This document shows, piece by piece, positions 34,906 to 44,989 of a stretch of 64,000 nucleotides of DNA. The DNA comes from Stappia stellulata DSM 5886 (GTDB lineage Bacteria; Pseudomonadota; Alphaproteobacteria; Rhizobiales; Stappiaceae): positions 372,001 through 436,000 of the forward strand of contig NZ_AUIM01000011.1 in NCBI RefSeq assembly GCF_000423705.1, read 5' to 3'. Numbering within the stretch: the stretch's first letter is position 1; the number at the start of each line of letters is the position of its first letter. The position numbers and the translations under genes are program-made. The notes below the pieces were generated by a model that ran no database searches, had not been told where the DNA came from, and worked only from the letters and a program-made list of their open reading frames with translations.

Positions 34906-35868
34906 TCAGCTGTGTGCCGCGCGTTTGGCCTCCACGATGTCCCACAGGGCCCCCGCGACATCCGGGCCGCCGAGCTTGGCGACGGCGCGAATGCCGGTCG
35001 GGGCCGTCACATTGATTTCCGTCAGGCAGCCGTCGATGACGTCGATCCCGACCAGGATCAGTCCCTTTTCGCGCAGCGAGGGTCCCAGGCGGGCGCAGAT
35101 CTCGCGTTCGCGTTCGGTCAGATCCGCTTCACGCGCGGCGCCGCCGCGCACCATGTTGGAGCGCAGGTCGCCCGCTTGCGGGACCCGGTTCACGGCGCCG
35201 GCGAACTCGCCGTTGACCAGAAGGATGCGCTTGTCGCCCTTGTCGACATTGGGCAGGAAGCGCTGGATCACCCAGGGCTCGCGGAAGGTCGCCGCGAAGA
35301 AGTCGTAGAGCGATCCGTAGTTGAGGTCGTCATGGGTGATGCGGAACACGGCCGCGCCGCCGTGGCCGAACAAGGGCTTCATGACAATGTCTTGATGCTC
35401 GGCGCGGAAGGCATCGATGGCGTCGCGGTCGCGGGTGATCAGCGTCGGTGGCATGAGGTCGGCGAACTCGGTGACGAAGAGCTTTTCCGGGGCGTTGCGC
35501 ACGGCCGCCGGGTCATTGACCACGAGGGTCCTGGGGTGGACCTTCTCCAGCATGTGGGTTGCCGCGACATAGGCCATGTCGAAGGGCGGGTCCTGGCGCA
35601 TCAGGATGACGTCCATCTCCAAAAGGTCCGTGACCTTGGCGTCGCCCAGTTCGAAGTGGCGGCCGGCCTCGTCGCGCACCTGCACCGGTTCCAGCGCGGC
35701 GGTGACGCGGTCGCCGGTCATCGCCAGCCTGTCCGGCGTGTAATGATGGAGCGTGTGGCCGCGCGCCTGGGCCTCCAGCATCAGTGCGAAGGCACTGTCG
35801 CCGGCGATATTGATCGAGGAGATGTGGTCCATCTGGACCGCGATCTTGAGCGGGGATGTCGAGGGCAT
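34906..35868 (-). CDS. gshB: Glutathione synthetase
   Basis: This 320-residue ATP-grasp enzyme joins gamma-glutamylcysteine and glycine. Typical sequences are [22 protein letters not shown] at the N-terminus, [25 protein letters not shown] at the ATP loop, and [16 protein letters not shown] at the metal site. ATG at 35868 gives the usual start; an open frame to 35928 is not supported. It is 99 bp downstream of yraN and on the same strand, as in many Rhizobiales. Confidence 0.96.
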   Translation of the reverse strand: MPSTSPLKIAVQMDHISSINIAGDSAFALMLEAQARGHTLHHYTPDRLAMTGDRVTAALEPVQVRDEAGRHFELGDAKVTDLLEMDVILMRQDPPFDMAYVAATHMLEKVHPRTLVVNDPAAVRNAPEKLFVTEFADLMPPTLITRDRDAIDAFRAEHQDIVMKPLFGHGGAAVFRITHDDLNYGSLYDFFAATFREPWVIQRFLPNVDKGDKRILLVNGEFAGAVNRVPQAGDLRSNMVRGGAAREADLTEREREICARLGPSLREKGLILVGIDVIDGCLTEINVTAPTGIRAVAKLGGPDVAGALWDIVEAKRAAHS

Positions 35869-35967
35869 GCGAGACTCCGGCGCCGGAAGCGGCAAGGGAA
35901 AGGCGTTTGCCCCAGCATATGCGGGCAAGGGGACGCTTTGTCCAGACGCGGGCGTCCCAACGACAGG

Positions 35968-36363
35968 TCACCGCTGAGGGGCGGTAAACGCGTCAGCGAC
36001 ATGGATCGGCCAGCGTCCGGGAACCACAAGCACCGCATCGAACCGAAGGACGGCCGCATCCGCATCCTCGCGCCGGGCCTGCCAGACGCGCGCGGCTGCC
36101 GCGATACGTCGTTGTCCCTGCGCGGTGATGGCCGCAAGAGCTGCGTCGCGGGTGGCGCGGGCCTTGACCTCGACGAAGGCGATGGTGTCGCCCTTGCGGG
36201 CGATGATGTCGATCTCGCCGCTGCCCGCCTTGTAGCGGCGGGCGAGAATGCGCCAGCCCCTGAGGCGCAGCGCGACGACCGCCAGTGTTTCCGCGCGCAG
36301 TCCCAAACGGTAAGCGGAGCGCCGTTTGCGGCTGGGGGCGGGACGCGGCGGCAGAGGGGGCAT
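35968..36363 (-). CDS. yraN: YraN family (UPF0102) endonuclease-like protein
   Basis: This 131-residue protein has the restriction-endonuclease-like YraN core: RRYKAGSGEIDIIARKGDTIAFVEVKAR, with the E-x-D and E-x-K pattern of that fold. A basic N-terminal tail (PPRPAPSRKRRSAYRLG) precedes it. Function is not established. It lies between gshB and rsmI on the same strand, a conserved order, with the small membrane-protein gene in between. Confidence 0.92.
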   Translation of the reverse strand: MPPLPPRPAPSRKRRSAYRLGLRAETLAVVALRLRGWRILARRYKAGSGEIDIIARKGDTIAFVEVKARATRDAALAAITAQGQRRIAAAARVWQARREDADAAVLRFDAVLVVPGRWPIHVADAFTAPQR

Positions 36364-36368
36364 CGCCG

Positions 36369-36542
36369 CTATACGCTCGGCTGGAAAGTCGCTGCCAGAA
36401 TGACGGCGAACACGGTTACCAGAAAGCCGCCGACGGCCAGTTTCCAGGCATCCTTGCGCCGTTTCAGGCCCGGCCAGCCGAGCGGCTTGATCACCTGGAT
36501 CGTCGCCACCAGCGCAAAAAACACCATGATGATCTTGGTCAT
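36369..36542 (-). CDS. Small membrane protein between yraN and rsmI
   Basis: This 57-residue frame runs from ATG 36542 to TAG 36369 and has a G-rich ribosome site (GGGGGGA) 3 bp upstream. The protein begins MTKIIMVFFALVATIQVIKP, then a basic loop GLKRRKDAWK, then a second hydrophobic stretch AVGGFLVTVFAVILAA. Two membrane segments with a positive loop suggest a hairpin membrane protein with the loop in the cytoplasm. I do not recognise the family. It lies 5 bp from yraN and 22 bp from rsmI, so it is part of the operon. Confidence 0.7.
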   Translation of the reverse strand: MTKIIMVFFALVATIQVIKPLGWPGLKRRKDAWKLAVGGFLVTVFAVILAATFQPSV

Positions 36543-36564
36543 TCGTCCCCCCGGCGCACGGCCG

Positions 36565-37536
36565 TCACTGCGCCTTCAGTTCCATCGCGCGTTTGTAAAG
36601 CGTCTTGCGGTCGACGCCGGTCATCTGCGCGACATGTTTTGCCGCACCGGCAGCCTTCATGTCCTTGAGAGCCTCCGCGAGCAGGGCGTCGGCATCTTCC
36701 GGGTCGGCTTCGGTCTGCTCGCCTGGCGGTGCGACGCAGACCACGATCTCGCCCTTCACGGCAACATCGGCGTAGCGCGTCGCCAATTCGGCGAGTGTCC
36801 CGCGCTCGAAGGTCTCGAAGCGTTTCGTCAACTCGCGCGCGACGACAGCCTCGCGGTCCCGGCCCAGCACTTCGGCCATGTCGGCGAGCGAGGCGGCCAG
36901 TCGCCTCGGGCTTTCGAAGATCGCCAGCGTCGCCGGCAGGCGCGCCAGTTCGCCGAGACGGGTGCGACGCTGGCCGCGCTTTTGCGGCAGGAATCCGGAA
37001 AAACAGACCGTGTCGGACGGCAGACCGGCGCCCACCAGCGCGGCAAGCGGGGCGCTGGCGCCGGGGATCGGAACGACGCGGTGCCCCGCCTCGACCACGT
37101 CGCGCACCAGGCGGTAACCGGGATCGGAAATCAGCGGTGTGCCGGCGTCGGAGACCAGCGCCACGCTGCCGCCCTTCTCGAGCGTTGCAAGCAGGCGCGG
37201 GCGCACGCGCGCCGCATTGTGCTCGTGATAGGCGGTCAGCGGCGTGCGCAGGCCGAAGCGTTGCATCAGCGTGGCTGTGACGCGCGTGTCCTCGCAGGCC
37301 ACAAGATCGCAGGCGGCTAGCGTTTCCAGTGCGCGCACGGTGATATCGCCGAGGTTCCCGATCGGCGTCGACACGATGTAAAGCGCTGATGCGGGACGTG
37401 GCGCCTGAAAGATCTGGCGACCGATGTGGAAACCGTTTTCGCTGCGTCCGGGTTCGCTCGCCGGCCGTGCGGTTGCATCCGGGGCCGGGGCGCCGCCATG
37501 CGCGGGCGATGATGAGGGGGGGGCTTTGGATGTCAT
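36565..37536 (-). CDS. rsmI: 16S rRNA (cytidine-1402 2'-O)-methyltransferase RsmI
   Basis: This 323-residue SAM enzyme methylates C1402 of 16S rRNA. Family marks are YIVSTPIGNLGDITVRALE, CEDTRVTATLM, ALVSDAGTPLISDPGYRLV, IPGASAPLAALVGAGLP and FSGFLP. The C-terminal helix-turn-helix tail (MTGVDRKTLYKRAMELK) is typical. It has about 45 extra low-complexity residues at the N-terminus. ATG 37536 is used; a longer frame extends into the divergent lipoprotein gene's upstream region. It is divergent from the PBP-activator gene. Confidence 0.95.
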   Translation of the reverse strand: MTSKAPPSSSPAHGGAPAPDATARPASEPGRSENGFHIGRQIFQAPRPASALYIVSTPIGNLGDITVRALETLAACDLVACEDTRVTATLMQRFGLRTPLTAYHEHNAARVRPRLLATLEKGGSVALVSDAGTPLISDPGYRLVRDVVEAGHRVVPIPGASAPLAALVGAGLPSDTVCFSGFLPQKRGQRRTRLGELARLPATLAIFESPRRLAASLADMAEVLGRDREAVVARELTKRFETFERGTLAELATRYADVAVKGEIVVCVAPPGEQTEADPEDADALLAEALKDMKAAGAAKHVAQMTGVDRKTLYKRAMELKAQ

Positions 37537-37681
37537 GACCGGATCGTTTTGACAGGAATCGCCGAAAACGCCAAGCTTGGCTTGAGGATTTGCAGCCGCG
37601 GGGGCAGGCTGATAAGCATCTTTTCCCGCACGGTCGGTGCCTGCGGGTTTGGGACTGCGGATATCGGGGAGATCTGGCGCA

Positions 37682-38893
37682 GTGTTTCGTATCATTCGCG
37701 ACGTCGAACACGGGGCGCGCAAGGCCGCGCTGGGGGCGGCGCTGGCTGCTGCCACCTTGCTGGCAAGCTGCACGGGGTCGGGGCTTGGCGATTATCCGGG
37801 CTATCCGTCCACGCCCGGCGGCCAGCCGGCGACGAGCGGCCAGACCGTGGGAACAGGCTCCGTGCGCGTCGGCATGCTGCTGCCGATGAGTGGCGGCGGC
37901 AGCGCGACATCGATCGCGACCGTGTTCCGCAACACCGCCGAACTCGCGCTTCAGGACTTTCAGGGCGCGGATATCCAGATCCTGATCAAGGACACGGGCG
38001 GCACTGCGCAAGGTGGACGCCAGGCCGCGCAGGCGGCCATTCAGGAAGGTGCGGAACTGATCATCGGTCCGGTCTTCGCACCGGCCGTTGGCGGCGCGGC
38101 CTCGGTGGCACGGTCGTCCGGTGTGCCGGTGGTTGCCTTTTCGAGCGATGAATCCGTTGCCTCGCGCGGCGTTTATCTCTTGAGTTTCCTGCCGCGCAGC
38201 GACGTCACCCGCATTGTTTCCTATGCCGCGCGGCAGGGAAAACGCTCCTTTGCCGCCCTTCTGCCGGACGACACCTATGGTGCGGTGGCGGAAGCCGTGT
38301 TCCGTCAGGAAGTCGGACGCGCGGGCGCGCGCATCGTCTCCATCGAGCGCTACAAGGTGCAGGGCAACGACACCACGGACATCGCGGCAAAGGCGGCAAG
38401 CATTGCTGCCAATGCCAGCCAGATCGACGCGGTCTTCGTCCCGGCTGGAAATGTCGCCCCCTTCGTTGCGCAGGCGCTGTCGTCGGGCGGGGTCAATCTC
38501 GCCTCCACCCGGATGCTGGGCAGTGGCCAGTGGGACACGCAGCAGGTGCTCAATGCCTCGCCGCTGACCGGCGCCTGGTACCCCGGGCCTGACGGCGCCG
38601 GGTTCCAGGCCTTTGCGGAACGCTACCAGAGCGCCTATGGCAGCCGCCCGCCGCGCAATGCCTCCCTTGCCTATGACGCGACGATCCTGGCCGCGGGCCT
38701 TGTCCGCTCCGCCGGTGCCTCGCGCTTTTCCGAGCGCGTCCTGACCAACCGGGACGGCTTTCTGGGCATCGACGGCGTGTTCCGCTTCGACCGGCAGGGC
38801 ACCAACGAGCGTGGCCTTGCGATCTACGAGGTCACGGGGTCGGGATCGCGCATCATCGCGCCCGCTCCGCGTTCCTTTGGCGCCGGCGGGTGA
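37682..38893 (+). CDS. Penicillin-binding protein activator lipoprotein (LpoA-like)
   Basis: This 403-residue lipoprotein has a signal peptide ending in the lipobox LLASC with C30 as the lipid site. The rest is a periplasmic-binding-protein fold like the C-terminal domain of LpoA, which stimulates PBP1A in the outer membrane. Marks are VRVGMLLPMSG, a LIIGPVFAPAV segment, VPVVAFSSDESVASRGVYLLSFLP and NASLAYDATILAAGL. Start is GTG 37682 with GGGGAGA upstream; an in-frame ATG at 37637 would add residues before the signal peptide. It could instead be a branched-chain-type binding protein, but the gene order next to rsmI favours LpoA-like. Confidence 0.87.
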   Translation: MFRIIRDVEHGARKAALGAALAAATLLASCTGSGLGDYPGYPSTPGGQPATSGQTVGTGSVRVGMLLPMSGGGSATSIATVFRNTAELALQDFQGADIQILIKDTGGTAQGGRQAAQAAIQEGAELIIGPVFAPAVGGAASVARSSGVPVVAFSSDESVASRGVYLLSFLPRSDVTRIVSYAARQGKRSFAALLPDDTYGAVAEAVFRQEVGRAGARIVSIERYKVQGNDTTDIAAKAASIAANASQIDAVFVPAGNVAPFVAQALSSGGVNLASTRMLGSGQWDTQQVLNASPLTGAWYPGPDGAGFQAFAERYQSAYGSRPPRNASLAYDATILAAGLVRSAGASRFSERVLTNRDGFLGIDGVFRFDRQGTNERGLAIYEVTGSGSRIIAPAPRSFGAGG

Positions 38894-38966
38894 TGTGCGG
38901 GCGCGCTTGCGCCTCGCATCCTGACCGCGGCATGTCGTCGTCGATACCGATCCCGGAGATCCAAAG

Positions 38967-40229
38967 GTGAGCCTTGCAGACAGCCGTATCCTTCTGATCG
39001 TCGGCGGCGGGGTTGCCGCCTACAAGAGCCTCGACCTGATCCGGCGCTTGCGTGAACGCGGCGCTCGGGTGCGGGCGGTGATGACAGAGGGAGCCCGCCA
39101 GTTCATCACGCCTCTGTCGGTCGGCGCCCTGACCGGCGACAAGGTGTTTTGCGACCTCTTCGACCGCGACGACGAACATGACGTCGGGCATATCCGGCTG
39201 TCGCGCGAGGCCGACCTGGTGATCGTGGCGCCGGCGACGGCGGATCTGATGGCCAAGATGGCGACCGGCCTTGCCGGCGATCTGGCAACGGCGGTGCTTC
39301 TGGCTTGTGACAAGCCGGTGCTCATCGCGCCGGCCATGAACCCGGCGATGTGGGACCACCCCGCGACCCGCCGCAATCGCGAGACGCTGGCAGGCGACGG
39401 CATCCGCCTTGTGGGGCCGGGCGTCGGCGAAATGGCGGAGAGCGGAGAGGCCGGCGTCGGACGCATGGCCGAACCGATGGAGATCGTTGAGGCCGCGGAG
39501 CGCGTGCTTCACGGCGAGGCAGAGGTGCCACGTCTCGAAGCGCCGTCGGGCAAGGGGCCGCTCGCTGGCCGGCATGTACTCATCACCTCCGGGCCGACCC
39601 ATGAGCCGATCGATCCCGTTCGCTACATCGCCAATCGCTCCTCCGGCAAACAGGGACACGCAATTGCTGCGGAGATGGCGCGCGCCGGTGCGCGGGTCAC
39701 GTTGGTAAGCGGCCCTGTCACCCTTGCGGATCCGCCGGGCGTGACGGTCGTACGCGTGGAAACCGCGCGGGAAATGTTGGCGGCCGTCGATGCTGCGCTT
39801 CCCGCCGATGTCGGCGTGATGGCGGCGGCGGTCGCGGACTGGCGCGCGGCGACCCTCCAAGCGGGCAAGATCAAGAAGGACGGAAGCGGCGAGGTGCCAC
39901 CGCTGGAGCTTGCCGAAAACCCGGATATCCTGGCAAGCGTCGGCCACCATCAGACCCTGCGCCCGCGTCTTGTCGTCGGATTTGCTGCCGAAACCAATGA
40001 CGTTGTTGCAAACGCCCGCGCCAAACTGGCCCGGAAGGGGGCGGATCTGATCGTCGCCAACGACGTCTCGCCGGAGCATGGCGTGATGGGCGGGGACGCC
40101 AACACCGTTTATCTGGTCGCTGGCGACGGTGTGACGGACTGGCCGACCCTGCCGAAGGCAGAGGTTGCGCGGCGCCTTGTCGCCGAGGTCGCGCGCAGGC
40201 TTTCCGTGCTCTCGGGAGGATCGGCATGA
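38967..40229 (+). CDS. coaBC: Bifunctional phosphopantothenoylcysteine decarboxylase/synthetase
   Basis: This 420-residue enzyme carries out two steps of coenzyme A synthesis. The flavin decarboxylase half (CoaC, about residues 1-185) shows [16 protein letters not shown], the active His in [21 protein letters not shown], and [12 protein letters not shown]. The synthetase half (CoaB) shows [27 protein letters not shown] and FAAETND. The GTG at 38967 follows a GGAG site. It overlaps dut as ATGA, a common pairing. Confidence 0.96.
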   Translation: MSLADSRILLIVGGGVAAYKSLDLIRRLRERGARVRAVMTEGARQFITPLSVGALTGDKVFCDLFDRDDEHDVGHIRLSREADLVIVAPATADLMAKMATGLAGDLATAVLLACDKPVLIAPAMNPAMWDHPATRRNRETLAGDGIRLVGPGVGEMAESGEAGVGRMAEPMEIVEAAERVLHGEAEVPRLEAPSGKGPLAGRHVLITSGPTHEPIDPVRYIANRSSGKQGHAIAAEMARAGARVTLVSGPVTLADPPGVTVVRVETAREMLAAVDAALPADVGVMAAAVADWRAATLQAGKIKKDGSGEVPPLELAENPDILASVGHHQTLRPRLVVGFAAETNDVVANARAKLARKGADLIVANDVSPEHGVMGGDANTVYLVAGDGVTDWPTLPKAEVARRLVAEVARRLSVLSGGSA

Positions 40230-40675
40230 CGCTGTCTCTTCGGATACGCCGTTTGCCGCATGGGCAGGGCCTGCCTCTCCCCGCCTACCAGAGCGCGGCG
40301 GCCGCCGGCATGGATCTTCTGGCGGCCAATGACGGACCCTTGCTGCTGCAGCCGGGTGCCCGCGCGCTGGTTCCGACGGGGATCGCCATTGCACTGCCCG
40401 AGGGCACGGAGGCGCAGATACGCCCGCGCTCGGGTCTGGCTGCCAAACACGGTGTGACCGTACTCAACACGCCGGGCACCATCGACGCCGACTATCGCGG
40501 GGAGATCAAGGTGATCCTGATCAACCTCGGAGACGCGCCCTTCGCTATCGAACGCGGCAGCCGTATCGCCCAGATGGTGGTGGCGCCGGTCGCGCGGGCG
40601 GAGCTTGTCGCGGTCGACGACCTTGATGACACGGACCGCGGCACCGGTGGGTTCGGCTCCACCGGGGCAGGTTGA
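40226..40675 (+). CDS. dut: Deoxyuridine triphosphatase (dUTPase)
   Basis: This 149-residue trimeric enzyme converts dUTP to dUMP. All five family motifs are visible: [33 protein letters not shown] and the C-terminal [10 protein letters not shown] that closes on the substrate. It begins by ATGA overlap with coaBC. Normal length. It links coenzyme A and nucleotide housekeeping in one transcript. Confidence 0.97.
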   Translation: MTLSLRIRRLPHGQGLPLPAYQSAAAAGMDLLAANDGPLLLQPGARALVPTGIAIALPEGTEAQIRPRSGLAAKHGVTVLNTPGTIDADYRGEIKVILINLGDAPFAIERGSRIAQMVVAPVARAELVAVDDLDDTDRGTGGFGSTGAG

Positions 40676-40869
40676 GCGCGGGGCAGCGTTTTCCAGCCTG
40701 TGTCGGGCGGCGGTGAGAAACACATTGCCTTGCATCGGCCCCTTGTCGAAATCACATTCGGTGCAGCAGGCGTTGCGGAAAATTCCGTTGCTCGCCTCGC
40801 CGTGGATGAACGCATACGTTCGATGCAAGCAACGAAGCGGCAACGGGCCGCGCAATCTGGGAGCCTGAC

Positions 40870-41832
40870 ATGAGCGATCGCACCCCCGGCCGAGGCCGGA
40901 TCTACGCCTCGATCACGGAAACCATCGGCGACACGCCGCTCGTTCGGCTAGACCGGCTGGCGGAAGACGCGGGCGTGAAGGCCGAGATCCTGGCCAAGCT
41001 CGAGTTCTTCAATCCGATCGCCAGCGTCAAGGACCGTATCGGCGTTGCCATGATCGAAGCGCTGGAAGAGCGCGGCACGATTGCGCCGGGCAAGACGACG
41101 CTGGTCGAGCCGACATCGGGCAACACCGGCATTGCGTTGGCCTTCGTCGCCGCCGCCAAGGGCTATCGCCTGATCCTGGTGATGCCGGAGACCATGTCCA
41201 TCGAGCGCCGCAAGATGCTCAAGCTCTTGGGGGCGGAGCTGGAGCTGACCGAAGGTCCCAAGGGCATGAAGGGGGCAATCGCCCGGGCCGAGGAAATGGT
41301 GTCGGAGATCGACGGCGCGGTGATGCCGCAGCAGTTCGACAATCCGGCCAATCCGGAAATCCATCGCAGGACGACGGCGGAAGAAATCTGGAACGACACG
41401 GGCGGCAATGTCGACGCCTTCATCTCCGGCATCGGAACGGGGGGAACGATTACCGGCGTGAGCGAGGTGCTGAAGGCGCGCAAGCCGGATCTGCATGTCG
41501 TCGCTGTGGAGCCGACCGACAGCCCGGTCCTGTCCGGCGGCACGCCGGGACCGCACAAGATCCAGGGGATCGGCGCAGGCTTTGTGCCGAGCGTTCTCAA
41601 CACCGAGGTCTATGACGAGGTCATCCAGATCAGCAACGACGAGGCCTTCGAGATGGCGCGCAAGGCCGCGCGGATCGAAGGGCTGCCGGTCGGGATTTCG
41701 TCCGGCGCCGCGATTGCGGCGGCCCTCAAGCTGGGGGCGCGCGGCGAAATGGCCGGCAAGCGCATCGTCGTGATCATCCCGTCCTTCGCCGAGCGCTATC
41801 TGTCGACGGCGCTGTTCGACGGGCTGGAGTAA
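40870..41832 (+). CDS. cysK: Cysteine synthase A
   Basis: This 320-residue PLP enzyme makes cysteine from O-acetylserine and sulfide. The PLP lysine is in [11 protein letters not shown]. The substrate loop is [12 protein letters not shown] and the phosphate loop is [10 protein letters not shown], with [10 protein letters not shown] near the end. This is the classical CysK set. It is a useful contrast to the cysteine-synthase-like protein at 9041, which has lost the SGNTG loop. ATG at 40870 follows GGGAG. A terminator follows at 41881. Confidence 0.96.
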   Translation: MSDRTPGRGRIYASITETIGDTPLVRLDRLAEDAGVKAEILAKLEFFNPIASVKDRIGVAMIEALEERGTIAPGKTTLVEPTSGNTGIALAFVAAAKGYRLILVMPETMSIERRKMLKLLGAELELTEGPKGMKGAIARAEEMVSEIDGAVMPQQFDNPANPEIHRRTTAEEIWNDTGGNVDAFISGIGTGGTITGVSEVLKARKPDLHVVAVEPTDSPVLSGGTPGPHKIQGIGAGFVPSVLNTEVYDEVIQISNDEAFEMARKAARIEGLPVGISSGAAIAAALKLGARGEMAGKRIVVIIPSFAERYLSTALFDGLE

Positions 41833-41880
41833 CCGTCCGACCGGACCGCGCGCACAGGCGCGGTGGAGATGACGAGCAAG

Positions 41881-41907
41881 CGGCGGGACCCGGTGTCCCG
41901 CCGTTTT
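41881..41907 (+). terminator. Rho-independent terminator after cysK
   Basis: The 9-bp arms CGGCGGGAC (41881-41889) and GTCCCGCCG (41895-41903) pair exactly around a 5-base loop and are followed by TTTT. It lies 49 bp after the cysK stop and just before the convergent ybjQ stop at 41926. Confidence 0.85.
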
Positions 41908-41925
41908 CGTGTCCAAACACCGGGA

Positions 41926-42246
41926 TCAATGGACAACGACCGCCGTGCCGGTTGCGCTGACCATCAGCATCGAGCCGTTCTGTCCGACCGTTTCGTAGTC
42001 GATGTCGACGCCGATCACGGCGTTGGCGCCGAGGTTTGCGGCGCGCGCCTGCATCTCGTCCATCGCGATCTGGCGGGCGCGCTGCAATTCTTCCTCGTAG
42101 GCACCAGACCGGCCGCCGACGATGTCGCGGATGCCGGCGAAGAGATCCTTGAAGATGTTGGCTCCGAGAATGGCTTCCCCGGTCACGATCCCCTTGTAGT
42201 CGGCGATCTCGCGTCCTTGCAGTGAATTGGTGGTCGTCATCAGCAT
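41926..42246 (-). CDS. YbjQ family (UPF0145, heavy-metal-binding domain) protein
   Basis: This 106-residue protein matches the YbjQ/UPF0145 family. Marks are [59 protein letters not shown] and the terminal [13 protein letters not shown]. The fold is a pentamer-forming barrel; the metal-binding name is from annotation, not from a proven role. Two start Mets, at 42246 and 42240, are 6 bp apart; AAGGA fits 42246. Confidence 0.9.
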   Translation of the reverse strand: MLMTTTNSLQGREIADYKGIVTGEAILGANIFKDLFAGIRDIVGGRSGAYEEELQRARQIAMDEMQARAANLGANAVIGVDIDYETVGQNGSMLMVSATGTAVVVH

Positions 42247-42336
42247 GTCGTCGTGTCCTTTTCGCCCGGGTGTGCGGGAAGGATGTGGCGAGCAGGCCGT
42301 CGCGGATCAAGATGGCGGGGGCTTGCCGGTCGTGCG

Positions 42337-43920
42337 CTACGGTCGTGCCCCGATCAGCCTGTCGATGGGAGCGTAGTCGTCGGTGAGCACCGGCGGGTCG
42401 AGTGTTTCCACCAGGGCCGTGACACGGGCCGGCGGGATGCGGCCGATGATGCGGTTCGGTGCACCCGGCGCGGTCGAGGCGAGCGCCATGCGGCCGGTTG
42501 GCGACGGGCTGTCTCCTGCCATCAGCACGAAGGTCGTGCGTCCGCCGGAAGAGAAGTCCTCCGCCTCCACCCACGCTTCCACGACCGGAAAAACGGTCTT
42601 GAGCGTGCGCACGCTGGCAGCGAGCGCCCGCAGGCTGTCGCTGTGGTCGATCAGGTTCATGAGATAGAACCCGTCCGGGTCCAGGCTGTGTGCGATCTCT
42701 TCGTAGAATTCGCGGGTGACCAGATGCGCCGGCACGGCGATGTCGGTGAAGGCATCGCCGACGACGACCTGAAATCGGTCGAGACCCGAAAGCGCCACCC
42801 GCGCATCCGCATGGGTGATGGTGAAGCGCGATGTGTCGACATCGAAATCGGCCCTGGCGACCCGCGTTACCTCCGGGTCGATTTCGGCGGCGACCAGACC
42901 GGGTCGTATTCCATCCGCGCTCCAGGCGCGCGGCAGCGTCAGCGCGCCGCCGCCAATGAAGAAGGCGCGCTCAGGCGAACCGTCCAGCCGTGCGCGGGCG
43001 ATCGCGTCGATGGTGGCCGCATAGGGCATCTCAAGGCGTGTCGGCTCGCCCAGCACATTCAATCCATGACCGAGGTGATCGAGCACCATCAGTCGCGCCG
43101 GTGCCCCGACGTCGGCGCTGACATCGATGGACCGGATGCAGTAGTAGCGGCTTTCCACCGTACAGGCGCTCGCTGGCGTGAAAGGCGTGGCGGCAAGGGT
43201 GGCGAGGGCGAACAGCGTGAGCGCCGTTGCTGCGGAGACGATGTCGCGCCCCGCACGCTCCCGTCCGGCATGGCCACGCAGCATCGCCAGACAGGCGAGC
43301 GCAAAGGCGGCATAGGCGGCGGCCACCACCACCAGCGTCCAGATTGTCCCGATCCAGGAAATGAACAGATAGCCGGCTGACAGGGTTCCGGCGATGGCCC
43401 CGATGGCGCTGAGCGCGTGCAGGGCGCCGAGCGCCCGCCCGCTGCGCGCCCGGTCCTCGATGGCAAGCCGCGCCAGGATTGGCGACGGAATGCCGGCAGC
43501 AAAGCTCGGCAGAAAAAACAGCAGACCGGTGAGGGCGACGATGCCGCCGATGGGGCCGGGAACCGCGCTCAGCACGGGCGCGGACACCAGTCGGATCAGC
43601 GGGAGTGCGGCGAGCGTCGTGAGCGCGCCGAGTGCGCCCGATATGGCAAGCCACGCAAGAGCCGTGCGCTGCGGACGGTCGGCGACAAGACCGCCGATCC
43701 AGTGTCCGGCTGAAAAGCCCGCGAGCACAACCGCGATGACGGCGGTCCAGGTGTAGAGCGACATGCCGACATAAGGCGCAAGCATTCGCCCGGCGACAAT
43801 CTCGACCACAAGGCCGGCGGCCGCCACAAGAAACTGTGCGCCCAGCAAAAACCACAGCGGCACGGTGTTTCCGGCGGCCGCGGTTCCGGAAGTCGTCGGG
43901 GAAAGCGTGTCTGTTGTCAT
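42337..43920 (-). CDS. Fused MFS-like membrane domain and spermidine-synthase-like domain
   Basis: This 527-residue protein has about eight hydrophobic helices in residues 15-265 (including GRMLAPYVGMSLYTW and GHWIGGLVADRPQRTAL). A soluble Rossmann domain follows, resembling spermidine synthase: FFIGGGALTLPRAW, AAEIDPEVTRVAR and VVVGDAFTDIAVPAHLVTREFYEE. Whether it makes a polyamine is not known; these fusions are widespread and poorly studied. The putrescine-binding acidic residues are only partly recognisable. ATG at 43920 is the most natural start. Confidence 0.87.
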   Translation of the reverse strand: MTTDTLSPTTSGTAAAGNTVPLWFLLGAQFLVAAAGLVVEIVAGRMLAPYVGMSLYTWTAVIAVVLAGFSAGHWIGGLVADRPQRTALAWLAISGALGALTTLAALPLIRLVSAPVLSAVPGPIGGIVALTGLLFFLPSFAAGIPSPILARLAIEDRARSGRALGALHALSAIGAIAGTLSAGYLFISWIGTIWTLVVVAAAYAAFALACLAMLRGHAGRERAGRDIVSAATALTLFALATLAATPFTPASACTVESRYYCIRSIDVSADVGAPARLMVLDHLGHGLNVLGEPTRLEMPYAATIDAIARARLDGSPERAFFIGGGALTLPRAWSADGIRPGLVAAEIDPEVTRVARADFDVDTSRFTITHADARVALSGLDRFQVVVGDAFTDIAVPAHLVTREFYEEIAHSLDPDGFYLMNLIDHSDSLRALAASVRTLKTVFPVVEAWVEAEDFSSGGRTTFVLMAGDSPSPTGRMALASTAPGAPNRIIGRIPPARVTALVETLDPPVLTDDYAPIDRLIGARP

Positions 43921-43967
43921 GGGATCGAGCCTAGCGTCTCGGCGCGAGACCATCCAGCCTCATCGCG

Positions 43968-44615
43968 TTACGCCGCCGGGGCCCCGATCCGATCGGGATG
44001 CGCGGCTGCGAAGGCTTCGATCTGGTTGCAAGCGGCATCGATCTCGACAATGCGCGGCATGGCCGTCAGGTCGACGCCCCAGCGCCGGGCATTGTAGAGC
44101 TGCGGGACGAGGCACAGGTCTGCCATCGTCGGGGTGTTGCCGTGGCAGAAGGTGCCGGACTTGCCGTCTGCGAGCATTGTCTCGACCGCGGTCAGCCCTT
44201 TGGCAATGAAGGTTTGCATCCAGTCGATTTTTTCCGCGTCCCCCCCGCCCATGAGCTTCACCGCGTGGGCGACGACATTGAGATTGCAGACCGGGTGGAT
44301 CTCCATTGCGATCGCATTGGAAATCGTCCTGACGCGCTGCCGCTCGAGCGGCGTGGCGGGAAGCAGGGAACTTCCCTCCCGCGTTTCGTGCAGATATTCG
44401 ATGATCGCGAGCGACTGCGTCAGGACGGCGCCGTCGATTTCCAGAGACGGCACCAGGCCTTGCGGATTGCGGGCCCGGTTGTCCGCGTCCCGCTGCGCGC
44501 CCTTCAGCAGGTCGACGGCCATCGTGTCATGCTCGACCCCGAGAAGGTTGAGCGCGATCCGCACCCGGTAGCTTGCCGAGGAACGCCAGTAGTCGAAGAG
44601 CACGGGTCGGGTCAC
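43968..44615 (-). CDS. maiA: Maleylacetoacetate isomerase (zeta-class glutathione transferase)
   Basis: This 215-residue protein is a zeta-class GST, converting maleylacetoacetate to fumarylacetoacetate in tyrosine/homogentisate degradation. The glutathione site is seen as YWRSSASYRVRIALNLLG, a clear SSxSxRVRIAL signature. NPQGLVPSLEIDG, LTQSLAIIEYLHE and GNTPTMADLCLVPQ follow. GTG at 44615 has a perfect AGGAGG upstream. The homogentisate pathway partners are not in the window. Confidence 0.93.
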   Translation of the reverse strand: MTRPVLFDYWRSSASYRVRIALNLLGVEHDTMAVDLLKGAQRDADNRARNPQGLVPSLEIDGAVLTQSLAIIEYLHETREGSSLLPATPLERQRVRTISNAIAMEIHPVCNLNVVAHAVKLMGGGDAEKIDWMQTFIAKGLTAVETMLADGKSGTFCHGNTPTMADLCLVPQLYNARRWGVDLTAMPRIVEIDAACNQIEAFAAAHPDRIGAPAA

Positions 44616-44989
44616 GAGATGTCCTCCTGTGATGGCGGGCCGTTTGGCGGGCCGCCGAAATGATCCTTCCCGAAAGCGTATGGCATGTGCATGCGGTGAG
44701 GCCAAGAGGACACAACGGGAACCCCTTGCCGGAAATCCGTCCGAAATCATGGGCTTGGGCATGTTTCAAGCCGGCGCGCGACGTCTGTGCGACAAAAAAT
44801 TTGACTATTTGGTCAAAATTCGGCTCCAATATCGGGTGTGGACGTGTCTCCGCCCAACGAGAGATGCGCCGCGTGCAATCGCCTGGCCGGCACCTGAAGA
44901 ACGCGAAATGCGTCGCGGCGTCGGCTTCTTGAGGAGAACACTGCGCCGGAGGACCGTTCGCGGCCCCGGCCTTCGCATAAGGTGCAGCC
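44616..44989. other. Gap between maiA and preT with regulatory site
   Basis: This 374-bp divergent gap separates maiA and preT. The main feature is the RutR-like box at 44801-44816. AT-rich bases around it are the probable preT promoter. No gene was recognised. Confidence 0.6.
44801..44816. promoter_or_regulatory. RutR-like operator upstream of preT
   Basis: TTGACTATTTGGTCAA differs in one base from the RutR consensus TTGACCANNTGGTCAA. It lies 174 bp before the preT start, and its left half resembles a -35 element, so a bound regulator could block polymerase. One of the TetR proteins at 49628-50940 is the likely ligand-binding repressor, relieved by uracil or thymine. Confidence 0.75.
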
